Shown here in pieces: positions 16,442 through 24,627 of a stretch of DNA of 64,000 nucleotides. Both the position numbers and the translations under genes were made by a program. The stretch is from Methylobacterium sp. 10 (GTDB taxonomy: Bacteria; Pseudomonadota; Alphaproteobacteria; Rhizobiales; Beijerinckiaceae), in assembly GCF_000519085.1 (NCBI RefSeq), contig NZ_KI912577.1, positions 3,466,035 through 3,530,034 of the forward strand. The letters are read 5' to 3'. A model generated the notes under the pieces. That model searched no databases. It was not told where the DNA came from and saw only the letters and a list, made by a program, of their open reading frames with translations. The stretch's first letter is position 1. Every line of letters begins with the position of its first letter.

Positions 16442-18760
16442 ATGGCCGAACTGAAAATATTCGGATACGCCAACAAGATATCCGTCAAACCCGGCGACGC
16501 GATCACCTTTCACGTCAACGCTGACGGTACCTCGACGGCACAGGCGCAACTGGTCCGCCTGATCCATGGCGATACCCATCCCGCCGGTCCCGGCTACAAG
16601 GAGGAGGAGATTCTCTCTCCGCTAAATGGGGCCTGGGACGTCAGGAAGCAGTTCACGCAGGTGGGATCCTACTGCACGGTCGAGGATCCGGAGGGGCGGC
16701 TCGCGGTCGACGGCAGCTTCAGCCTCTGTGCCTTCGTCTATCCCAACCATCCGGGTGACGGCTTGCGCCAATGCCTGCTGGGGCGTTGGGACGCCTTCGG
16801 CAACCGCGGCTACGGGCTATGGCTCAATCCGGCCGGTCTGCTCGAATTCGGCTACGGCAACGGGCAGGAGGTCGACTATATCGACGGCGAAGTGCCTTTG
16901 CTGAAGCAACACTGGTATTTCGTCGCCGCGACGTACGATGCGAAGACCGGTGTCGCCACACTCTATCAAGAGAGCGCGGCCAACCGGTACAACAGCCGGC
17001 TGGGCAAGGTCGCCGGGATCGATTACCGGTCCCACGTACGTGAGACGTTGCGCTTCAAGCCCGTGAACCCGCCAGAGGTTCCCTTTCTCCTCGCCGGCGC
17101 GCAGGATTTCCACACCCTGCGCGGCACCTTCGTCACCCAGGGTCTGAACGGTAAGCTCGACCGGCCGAGCGTGTACGATCGGGTGCTGACCCGCGAGGAC
17201 CTCGACGCCTACCGCAAGTCCGGCCAAGGCCCGGCCGACGGGATCGTCGCCTTCTGGGATACCAGCAGCGGCTACACGGCCGAGGGGATCGGCGATACGG
17301 TCGTCGATATCGGACCGCATCGCTTGCACGCCGTCGGCTACAATCGCCCGGTGCGCGCCCAGACCGGCTTCAACTGGAACGGCAAAAGCCACAGTTTCCA
17401 GGTCGCCCCTCATGAATTCGGAGGAATCGAGTTCCACGACGATGCGATCATCGACTGCAACTGGGCGGTGACACGGAGTTGGACCGTCCCCGAACTGCGC
17501 AGCGGAGCCTACGGAATCCGCCTGCGGATCGGCGACGGCACCGGGATTCGCGAAGAATACATCGTCTTCTTCGTTCGCGCTCGCCAGCCGAAGGCGCCCA
17601 TCGCCTTCCTCGTTCCGACCGCGAGCTATCTGGCCTACGCCAACGAACATCTCAGCTTCGATGCGGAGATTATGCAGCCGCTCGCCGGCCAGTCGCCGAT
17701 CCTTTCCGAGCTCGACATCGAGATGTATCAGACCGAAAGCTTCGGTCTATCCCTCTACGACACCCATTCGGACGGCGCCGGCTGCTGCTACAGTTCCTAT
17801 CGCCGACCGATCCTGAACATGCGCCCGAAGGCCCGCATGTCGTCGATGGGGGTCACTTGGCAGCTTCCGGCCGATCTCTCGGTGATCGCATGGCTGGAAC
17901 ACGCAGGCTACGATTACGAGGTTCTCACCGACGAGGACCTCCACCTCGAAGGACTCGACGCGCTCAAACCCTATCGTCTGGTTCTCACGGGCACGCATCC
18001 GGAATACGTCTCCGAGGCGATGCTGGATGCCACCGAGGACTATGTCGAGCAGGGTGGCCGGCTGATCTACATGGGCGGCAACGGCTATTACTGGAATATC
18101 GGTATGCGCACCGACGAACCGTGGTGCGTCGAGGTGCGAAAATTGAATTCCGGCATGCGGGCTTGGCAGGCGCGGCCGGGTGAGTACCATATGGCCACCA
18201 ACGGCCAGAAGAGCGGTATCTGGAAAGACCTCGGGCGCCCGCCGCAGAAGCTCACCGGGGTCGGATTCATCTCCGAGGGCTTCGATTCCGCCCGCCCGTT
18301 CCGGCGCATGCCCGACAGTTGGCACCGGCGGGTGGATTGGATGTTCGAAGGCATCGAGGGCGAGATGCTGGGCGATTTCGGCCTCGCGCACGAGGCGGCC
18401 GGCGGCCTGGAGATCGACCGCTACGATCTCGCCCTCGGCACGCCTCCGCATTCGCTCATCGTCGCCTCCTCGGGCGGACATAGCGACAACTACGTCACCG
18501 TGACGGAGGAGGTCCTCTACCCGTACCCCGGCCTGTCCGGCTCGCACGATTACCGCATCCGGGCCGACATGGTCTTCTTCACCGCTCCCAATGACGGAGC
18601 CGTCTTCTCGACGGGCTCGATCGCCTTCGGACAGTCGCTGCCGTTCAATAATTTCGACAACAACATCGCCAAGTTATTGTCGAATATCGTCAATTCCTTT
18701 CAGAGCCAGAAAAAGGTTCCGGGCTGGTCTTGGACACTCGAAGAAAAACAAATTCGCTAG
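16442..18760 (+). CDS. dmfA2: N,N-dimethylformamidase large subunit
   Basis: 772 residues, the size of known DmfA2. The enzyme hydrolyses N,N-dimethylformamide to dimethylamine and formate. The N-terminal half includes a LamG/concanavalin-like region (LCAFVYPNHPGDGLRQCLLG, HWYFVAATYDAKTGVATLYQ, KLDRPSVYDRVLTREDLDAY). The C-terminal half is the glutamine-amidotransferase-like catalytic part. Characterised enzymes use a single iron held by two Tyr and one Glu; candidates here are Y399 in SYLAYANEH, Y439 in LSLYDTHSDG and E521 in GTHPEYVSE, assigned by position and not proven. No signal peptide, so it is cytosolic. For a methylotroph both products feed C1 metabolism, although no dimethylamine dehydrogenase lies in the window. 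Confidence 0.9.
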   Translation: MAELKIFGYANKISVKPGDAITFHVNADGTSTAQAQLVRLIHGDTHPAGPGYKEEEILSPLNGAWDVRKQFTQVGSYCTVEDPEGRLAVDGSFSLCAFVYPNHPGDGLRQCLLGRWDAFGNRGYGLWLNPAGLLEFGYGNGQEVDYIDGEVPLLKQHWYFVAATYDAKTGVATLYQESAANRYNSRLGKVAGIDYRSHVRETLRFKPVNPPEVPFLLAGAQDFHTLRGTFVTQGLNGKLDRPSVYDRVLTREDLDAYRKSGQGPADGIVAFWDTSSGYTAEGIGDTVVDIGPHRLHAVGYNRPVRAQTGFNWNGKSHSFQVAPHEFGGIEFHDDAIIDCNWAVTRSWTVPELRSGAYGIRLRIGDGTGIREEYIVFFVRARQPKAPIAFLVPTASYLAYANEHLSFDAEIMQPLAGQSPILSELDIEMYQTESFGLSLYDTHSDGAGCCYSSYRRPILNMRPKARMSSMGVTWQLPADLSVIAWLEHAGYDYEVLTDEDLHLEGLDALKPYRLVLTGTHPEYVSEAMLDATEDYVEQGGRLIYMGGNGYYWNIGMRTDEPWCVEVRKLNSGMRAWQARPGEYHMATNGQKSGIWKDLGRPPQKLTGVGFISEGFDSARPFRRMPDSWHRRVDWMFEGIEGEMLGDFGLAHEAAGGLEIDRYDLALGTPPHSLIVASSGGHSDNYVTVTEEVLYPYPGLSGSHDYRIRADMVFFTAPNDGAVFSTGSIAFGQSLPFNNFDNNIAKLLSNIVNSFQSQKKVPGWSWTLEEKQIR

Positions 18761-18850
18761 TCTCGTTTTATAAGCCTCGATAAAATCCATCGATCGATGA
18801 TGCCGGCGAAGCTTTGTCGAAATCACAGCTCCAAATCAAAGGATCTATGC

Positions 18851-19240
18851 ATGTCGTTGCTATCCGAATCCGAGTTCCAGATCCGCTCCGTGATCGCCAA
18901 ATGGTTGGATGCCGTGGCCGCGGGCGATACCGCAACCATCGCGGGGATCTACGCCGAGGACGGCCGTATTCTCCTGGCGGGTTCGCCGGTCATCAGCGGC
19001 CGAGCGGCCATCGAAGGCTTCTGGCAAGGCCTGCTCACCGCCAGCGCCAGTTCACTGGTCTTCGGTCCAACGACGATCGAGGTCGATGCCGCCGGAACCA
19101 TGGCGTTCGAGGTCGGCACCTACAGCTTCAAAACCATGTCGGACGACGTATCGACCCACAATTCCGGAAACTATGTCGTAGTTTGGAAGAATATCGACAA
19201 TTTTTGGAATGTAAGCATCGACGCTCTCATTTCAAATTAG
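18851..19240 (+). CDS. SnoaL/DUF4440-like protein
   Basis: 129 residues from the ATG at 18851, which follows an aaaggat ribosome site. The NTF2-like fold is shown by IRSVIAKWLDAVAAGDTATI, IYAEDGRILLAGSPVISGRA, IEGFWQGLL and the strand pair TYSFKTM / NYVVVWKNIDNFW. This is the DUF4440/SgcJ-type group, small alpha+beta cones that bind small molecules or dimerise. No catalytic residues can be named. Its place between the dimethylformamidase and the porin suggests an accessory role in the same pathway. Confidence 0.75.
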   Translation: MSLLSESEFQIRSVIAKWLDAVAAGDTATIAGIYAEDGRILLAGSPVISGRAAIEGFWQGLLTASASSLVFGPTTIEVDAAGTMAFEVGTYSFKTMSDDVSTHNSGNYVVVWKNIDNFWNVSIDALISN

Positions 19241-19302
19241 GAGAAAAACTGGCGGATGATGGCCGGTAATATTTAGACTTTCACTTGAAATAGGGGATCA
19301 CC

Positions 19303-20748
19303 ATGTCATGCCGTCTCGCCCATCCAGGGCAACTCACACGGACGCCCGTCGCACTCGGACTCGCGCTCTCCCTCATCGCCTCGAGTTCGCTCGCGCAGAC
19401 AGCGAGTCCGGTCGGTGCCCTCGTCGACCAGACACAGCCCCGCACGTCGCCGGAGGTCGTCATCAAGCCGGCTGCGCCCGGAGTTCGATCCGGGCCCCTC
19501 GCGCCTTGGGCGACCGAAATGGCTAATCGTGGTCTGACCTTCGGCGTCAACGTCTACAATTTCTATCAAGCCAATCCCAGCGCCGGCTTGCGGACAGGCG
19601 AACAATCCAACGGGACCTATTTCGTCCTTAGCATGAGCGCCGACATGCAGAAGCTCGCCGGCATCAGCGGCGGCTCGATCAACTTCACGCAGTCCTTCTT
19701 CGGTTTCGTCCGCAACACCAACCATGCCGGCGACATCGGCGACAGCACGATCGGCTATCAGCCGCCGTACAACATCAACAACAACCGCCTTTCGCTCCTG
19801 ACCTATCAGCAGAAGCTTATCGACGATCGTCTCGTCGTCGAGATCGGGCGGACCCATCCCGACCGCTATTACGGCCTGCCGCCCTGTGGTTCGATCAACT
19901 CCTGCTTTCAGGACCTGTTCTATCTGAACGCCGGGTTCACCTCGCCGCTCTACGGCGTCTGGGGCGCGAACGCCGCCTACAAGCTGTCGCCGACGACTTA
20001 TATCCAGGCCGGTGCCTTCAGCGTCAATCCGGGCACCAATGCCCTATCGGGCTACGACTTCGGTTACGAGACACTGTCGGGCGCGCTCGTCATGACAGAG
20101 ATCGGGCGCAAGACGGACTTCACCCAGGACGCCTATCCGGGCCGGGTCTCGCTGACGGGCTTCTACAACACATCGGATCATGCCGATAATCTAAGGACCA
20201 TCGCCGGCACATCCCGCGGTCTGAACCCCGGAACGCCGGCCATCCAACGCGAGGGCACCTCCGGCATCGTTCTCACCGCCAGCCAGACGGTGTGGCGGGC
20301 CGATCAGGGGCGCGAAGCCAACCCGAGCCCGACCGCGATTTCGCTCTATACCGGCACCGGCTACGCTTTCGACAGCACGATCCCGATCCGCTTCAACAGC
20401 TTCGTCGGCGCGACCCTCTCGGCACCTGATCAAAGCCGGCCCGGTGACAGCTATGGCATCAAGATGAACTGGCAGCGTATCAACGACAGCTATGCGATCT
20501 TCCTCGCTGATGCGAATCGTTTTTCAGGCGGGACGGGCGCATCGTTCTCGCGCGACAAGCTCATCTTCGAGGCCAACGCGAATTTTGCGCTGGGACACGG
20601 CATAGCCTTCCAATCGGTGGTTCAATACCTCGTCAACGGGACGTCTTTCTATAATCCCTATACCGCACGCCGCCCGAAGGACGGTTTCTACGTCGGTACC
20701 GTTTTAGTCGTTCCGCTGGGGGCGCTCTTCGGCCTGTCGGCGATCTGA
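19303..20748 (+). CDS. OprB-family outer-membrane porin
   Basis: 481 residues. A Sec signal (LALGLALSLIASSSLAQ-like stretch) leads to cleavage near SLAQ-TA. The mature chain has barrel features typical of carbohydrate-selective OprB porins: FVLSMSADMQKLAGISGGSI, RLSLLTYQQKLIDDRLVVEI, GRTHPDRYYGLPPCGSINSC and a strand-rich C-terminus. It ends LFGLSAI rather than with an aromatic residue. OprB relatives carry sugars and other small neutral solutes, so this may let amides pass the outer membrane for the ABC system; that role is inferred from the cluster. Confidence 0.8.
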   Translation: MSCRLAHPGQLTRTPVALGLALSLIASSSLAQTASPVGALVDQTQPRTSPEVVIKPAAPGVRSGPLAPWATEMANRGLTFGVNVYNFYQANPSAGLRTGEQSNGTYFVLSMSADMQKLAGISGGSINFTQSFFGFVRNTNHAGDIGDSTIGYQPPYNINNNRLSLLTYQQKLIDDRLVVEIGRTHPDRYYGLPPCGSINSCFQDLFYLNAGFTSPLYGVWGANAAYKLSPTTYIQAGAFSVNPGTNALSGYDFGYETLSGALVMTEIGRKTDFTQDAYPGRVSLTGFYNTSDHADNLRTIAGTSRGLNPGTPAIQREGTSGIVLTASQTVWRADQGREANPSPTAISLYTGTGYAFDSTIPIRFNSFVGATLSAPDQSRPGDSYGIKMNWQRINDSYAIFLADANRFSGGTGASFSRDKLIFEANANFALGHGIAFQSVVQYLVNGTSFYNPYTARRPKDGFYVGTVLVVPLGALFGLSAI

Positions 20749-20864
20749 GTGCCTTTCTGATTGGGGTTCGTGAGGCACGCTTCTCCTGATTGTGGATCGG
20801 CTTCGAAGCAGGATTTGGTTGATTCAATCCTGACCCCATAAAGGTTCGACCAAATTGGAGTTCC

Positions 20865-20901
20865 AGGTGGGGTCAGATCGCCGCCGATCATGACCCCACC
20901 T
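20865..20901. repeat. Palindromic repeat, copy 1
   Basis: Arms AGGTGGGGTCA (20865-20875) and TGACCCCACCT (20891-20901) are perfect complements around a 15-base centre. A related, fully palindromic copy lies at 48790-48827. Both are soon followed by TTTTTCATAA. Confidence 0.7.
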
Positions 20902-20959
20902 GCCAGGGTTTTTCATAAAATTTTTAAAGACTTAAGCGAAGTTAGGGGAGGGGTCGTCA

Positions 20960-21425
20960 TTCGGGTTCTTCCGCACTTTCCGGGCTGAAGATTTGGCATC
21001 CGATCAAGCTTTGCCGATCCCGGCTCATGCAGCATGCAGGACGCGTTGGCGCAGGAGATCGAAACCGGCGCGACCGTACATGCTCCGCTTGATCAGCTTG
21101 AGGCGGTTGACCTGCCCCTCGACGGGGCCGTTGCTCCAGGGCTCGACGATAGCGGCGCGCACGGCTGGCTCGTCCTGCCGGAGCCCGGTGACGAAGCCGC
21201 CGAGATCGGTCGCGGCTGCAGCTTCTAGCCAGGGCGTCAGTCCGGTGGGATCGTTCTGGCGCAGGAGGTCGGCGATGGCGCGTATATCCTTGGCGGCCTG
21301 CGTCAGCTTCGGCGCGGCGCTGCAGAGCGTTTCGGTGAAGGCGCGATCCTCCCGCGACAGTGCGGCCGGGTCGGCGGTGAGCCAACGGGTGATGCGGCGC
21401 GTCGAGGGGACCCGGGCGGACGGTG
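20960..21425 (-). pseudogene. ISL3-family transposase, C-terminal remnant with one IS end
   Basis: The minus strand reads LTQAAKDIRAIADLLRQ, TPWLEAAAATDLGGFVTGL, IVEPWSNGPVEGQVNRLKLI and KRSMYGRAGFDLLRQRVLHA, stopping at 21025-21027. The typical ISL3 end GGGTTCTTCCGCACTTT lies at about 20962. The N-terminal two thirds are missing; the fragment joins IS3-type debris near 21425. It is a second, independent ISL3 remnant, less decayed than that at 8982. Confidence 0.75.
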
Positions 21426-21467
21426 ATCGCGCAGGCGCAGCTGCAGCGCGACAATCAGGATGATGGG

Positions 21468-21700
21468 GGTCTCCGAGCCGACATTTTACCGCTGGAAGAA
21501 GCAGTTCGTCGGCATGCGTGTCCCGGAGATCCGACGGCTCAAGCGGCTGGTCGCCGACCTGACGCTGGACCGCTCCATGCTGCAGGACGTGCTCAAGCGA
21601 AAGTGGTGAGGCCCGCTGTTCGCCGTGAAGTCGCCGGTCGGCTGCAGGTGGCCTACGGTGTCCGACGTCAGCACCTGTGGGACAGATTGAGGGTCTTCAC
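21468..21700 (+). pseudogene. IS3-family OrfA end and OrfB start, degenerate
   Basis: One frame gives VSEPTFYRWKKQFVGMRVPE and RRLKRLVADLTLDRSMLQD, ending at a tga near 21608 (OrfA C-terminus). The overlapping frame continues VRPAVRREVAGRLQVAYGV, the normal opening of OrfB, then falls apart. Confidence 0.65.
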
Positions 21701-21743
21701 GAACGGAGGATGGCTGGTTCATCGTAGCCCCTAAGGAGCGAAG

Positions 21744-22086
21744 ATGAAGCAGACATCCGGACCGGCCAAGAAGCCGGCAGAAGCGGTGATCAAGGACATC
21801 CGTCGGGCCACACGTCGGCAGTTCTCGTCCGAGGAGAAGATTCGTGTGGTGCTGGAAGGCTTGAGTGGCGAGGACAGCATCGCCGAGTTGTGCCGACGTG
21901 AGGGGATCGCCGCCTCGATGTATTACGGCTGGTCCAAGGAGTTCCTGGAGGCTGGTAAGAAGCGCCTGTCGGGAGACACGGCTCGTGCGGCCACCACGGA
22001 TGAGGTGCGGGATCTCCGTCGCGAAGCGGGGGCGCTGAAGGAGGTCGTAGCCGATCTCGTCCTGGAGAACCGTCTGCTAAAAAAAA
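21744..22086 (+). pseudogene. IS3-type transposase OrfA, interrupted by another IS
   Basis: Begins MKQTSGPAKKPAEAVIKDIR and has the HTH RRQFSSEEKIRVVLEGLSG, SIAELCRREGIAASMYYGW. A leucine-zipper-like helix follows (DLRREAGALKEVVADLVLE). The frame reaches NRLLKK and is then cut by the IS at 22087-23733. After removing that IS the sequence would read on through the A-run into SMSGAGGDEA, so OrfA was intact before the insertion. Confidence 0.8.
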
Positions 22087-22150
22087 CTAGGACGGCAAAG
22101 CTGGCTGTCTGGTAGGTTTGTTTCTGGGGGCGCCTTTTTGGAGGCGGGGG

Positions 22151-23152
22151 ATGTCGCGAAGGCAATCGCGGACACCGGATGTGGAGCGGGTGCTTCAGCC
22201 GGCTCGGCGACTGTGCCCAGCTTGCGGTCGGAGCATGCGGATCCGCTACGAGATCCGACGCACGCTGGTGACGCTTTCGGGCACGCAACGTTTGCGTTTG
22301 AAGATCCGCCGCTGCGAGGCGGAGGGCTGCGCCCGCTTCCGCAAGCCCTACCGCCCGGAGGCCGAAGGCGCCCTGGCGCTGCCTCAGCAGGAGTTCGGCC
22401 TCGACGTGATGGCACTGGTCGGCGCCTTGCGCCACCGCGATCATCGCTCTGTGCCGGAGATCCACGCGATCCTGCGGGATCGCGGCGTGCCCATCGCCGA
22501 ACGCAGCGTGACCAACCTGCTCGATCGCTACGACGAAGTTCTGGCCGCCCGGCTCGGCGATCCGCAGCACCTGCGCCGGCAGTTGGGCGGACAGGACCGG
22601 ATCGTCCTGGCCCTCGACGGCCTGCAGCCGGATGTCGGTCACGAGGTGCTCTGGGTGCTGCGCGACTGTCTCTCCGGGACGGTGCTCCTGGCGCGCAGCC
22701 TGCTGTCGGGCACGGCCGAGGATCTGGCCGCGCTGCTGCGCGAGGTGGTCGAGGCCGTGGGTGTGCCGGTGGCGGGCGTGATCAGCGACGGGCAGCACTC
22801 GATCCGCAAGGCGGTGGCCACGGTCCTTCCGGAGGTTCCGCATCAGCTCTGCCACTTCCATTTTCTGCGAGAGGCGGCGCTGCCGATCTTCGAGGCCGAC
22901 CGGCACGCCAAGAAGGAACTGAAGAAGGCGATGCGCGGCGAGCGGGCGGTGGAGGGACGCCGCGACGCCGAGGCGGACCTGGTGCGCAGCTATGCCGGCG
23001 CCGTGCACAGCGCGATCACCGACGACGGGCGCGCACCGCTCGATGCGGCAGGGCTGCGGTTGAAGGAGCAATTGGAGAAGGTCGCCGGCAGCCTGGAACG
23101 GGTGCGCTCAAAAGGGGGGCCTCGCGGCCGCTCGCGCGGCTCGCGCTCCTGA
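22151..23152 (+). CDS. Transposase of the nested IS, first frame
   Basis: The ATG at 22151 follows ggaggcgggg. The N-terminus has a zinc-ribbon-like pattern (RLCPACGRSMRIRYEIRR, later RRCEAEGCARF), then an HTH-like SVPEIHAILRDRGVPIAERS. The first catalytic Asp is probably in VLALDGLQPD, the second in GVISDGQHSIRK, followed by HQLCHFHFLREAALPIFEAD, the MULE-type Asp-His landmark. The frame ends at 23152, soon after AAAAGGGGGG at 23110-23119, where a -1 slip enters the second frame. I cannot place it in a named IS family with confidence. Confidence 0.75.
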   Translation: MSRRQSRTPDVERVLQPARRLCPACGRSMRIRYEIRRTLVTLSGTQRLRLKIRRCEAEGCARFRKPYRPEAEGALALPQQEFGLDVMALVGALRHRDHRSVPEIHAILRDRGVPIAERSVTNLLDRYDEVLAARLGDPQHLRRQLGGQDRIVLALDGLQPDVGHEVLWVLRDCLSGTVLLARSLLSGTAEDLAALLREVVEAVGVPVAGVISDGQHSIRKAVATVLPEVPHQLCHFHFLREAALPIFEADRHAKKELKKAMRGERAVEGRRDAEADLVRSYAGAVHSAITDDGRAPLDAAGLRLKEQLEKVAGSLERVRSKGGPRGRSRGSRS

Positions 23153-23733
23153 TCGGGCGGGCGCTCGCCGGCACCGCCGCGCTCTGGCCGGCGGTCCGCC
23201 AAGGCTTCGTCTTCGTGCATGCCGCCGCCCGCCTGCTGGCCAATCCCGCCGCGGAGACAGGCGCCAAGGTCCGGCGGCGCTTCGACGGCCTGCTCGCCGC
23301 GATGCAGCGCCACCGTCGCCGCGTCGTCGATCTCGGCGCGGCCCTCGACCACTTCCGCAAGGTCGCGCGGAGTTATCGGCCCGGGCTGTTCCATGCCGCC
23401 GACGTCCCCGGTCTGCCCCGCACCAACAATGCCCTGGAGCAACTGTTCGGCTCGCAGCGCTATCACGAGCGCCGCGCCACCGGACGCAAGACGGCCTCGC
23501 CCGGAGCGGGGCTGCGCGGGTCCGTCCGACTCGTGGCCGGCATCGGCACCCGGGCGCACGTCCTGTCCGGACGCGATCTCGGCCGGGTCGATCGGACCCG
23601 CTGGCGCGACCTGCGCCGATCCCTCGACGCCAAGCGTCAAGCCCGGGTCGCACGAACCCGCTTCCGACGCGATCCCGACGCCTACCTCACCGCCCTCGAA
23701 CGCCTCGCCCAAAAGCCAGCTTTGCCGTCCTAG
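23113..23733 (+). CDS. Transposase of the nested IS, second frame (C-terminal)
   Basis: Open in the -1 frame relative to the first part: ALLIGRALAGTAALWPAVRQ, then VRRRFDGLLAAMQRHRRRVV, and the landmark GLPRTNNALEQLFGSQRYHE, whose NNALE Glu is a typical final DDE residue. It ends with LTALERLAQKPALPS inside the right inverted repeat. The A4G6 run at 23110-23119 is a plausible programmed -1 frameshift site; a recent mutation is the alternative. Confidence 0.65.
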   Translation, partial: RGASRPLARLALLIGRALAGTAALWPAVRQGFVFVHAAARLLANPAAETGAKVRRRFDGLLAAMQRHRRRVVDLGAALDHFRKVARSYRPGLFHAADVPGLPRTNNALEQLFGSQRYHERRATGRKTASPGAGLRGSVRLVAGIGTRAHVLSGRDLGRVDRTRWRDLRRSLDAKRQARVARTRFRRDPDAYLTALERLAQKPALPS

Positions 23734-24080
23734 AAAAAAAGCATGAGCGGGGCTGGGGGCGACGAGGCATGAGGTACCCGGCCCCCGAGAAGCTGGAGAT
23801 CATCCGGCTGGTCGAGCAATCCCACCTGCCGGTGCGTGCCACCCTGGACAAGCTCGGCATCACGCGCTCGACGTTTTACCGCTTGTACGACGCCTACCAG
23901 CGCGGCGGCCCCGAGGCGTTCGATGACCATCCCGCGCGGCCGAGTTGGGTGTGTACCGCCTGCCTGCAGATATCCGGAAGCAGATCGCTGCCCTGGACTT
24001 GGAGCAGCCTAAACTCAACCCGCGTGAACTGGCGGTGCGCTTCACCGACGAGCGAAGCTACGTCGTCTCAGAAGCGACCG
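23734..24080 (+). pseudogene. IS3-type element: OrfA end and OrfB N-terminus, frameshifted
   Basis: Immediately after the nested IS the host OrfA ends as SMSGAGGDEA. OrfB starts MRYPAPEKLEIIRLVEQSHL with an HTH (LDKLGITRSTFYRLYDAYQR). After DDHPARPS the reading frame shifts, and YRLPADIRKQIAALDLEQ, NPRELAVRFTDERSYVVSEA follow in another frame. At about 24080 it joins an IS3 fragment of opposite strand; the integrase core is absent. Confidence 0.8.
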
Positions 24081-24389
<309 letters not shown>

Positions 24390-24627
24390 TCAGGAACGAC
24401 AAACGACTTACTGGATCACCATCACACGGCCTTTGAAGCAATGGAGCCGCCAATCGCGAATTGAATCGCGTGATTCCAACCCACACCCATCCGCTACTGA
24501 GCTAAACGGTAAGGCAAATTTTGCTAGAACTATTTTCTCCAGGGAACACAAACCCTTAGCTATCAGCATTCTAAAATGAAAACGCTCACAGGATTCACAA
24601 TTTATAACACGCCTCAAAGGCCAATTT

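Larger units (their letters stand above)
22087..23733. mobile_element. Insertion sequence with two-frame MULE-like transposase, nested in an IS3-type element
   Basis: Ends are exact 18-base inverted repeats, CTAGGACGGCAAAGCTGG at the left and its complement at the right. It is flanked by A-runs (eight A left, seven A right), consistent with a target duplication inside the host A-run. The internal gene fills nearly the whole element. Confidence 0.85.

Noticed and set aside
24440..24500. Complete tRNA gene
   Set aside because: D-arm-like and T-arm-like parts exist but acceptor and T-stem pairing fail, so it is kept only as a weak remnant.
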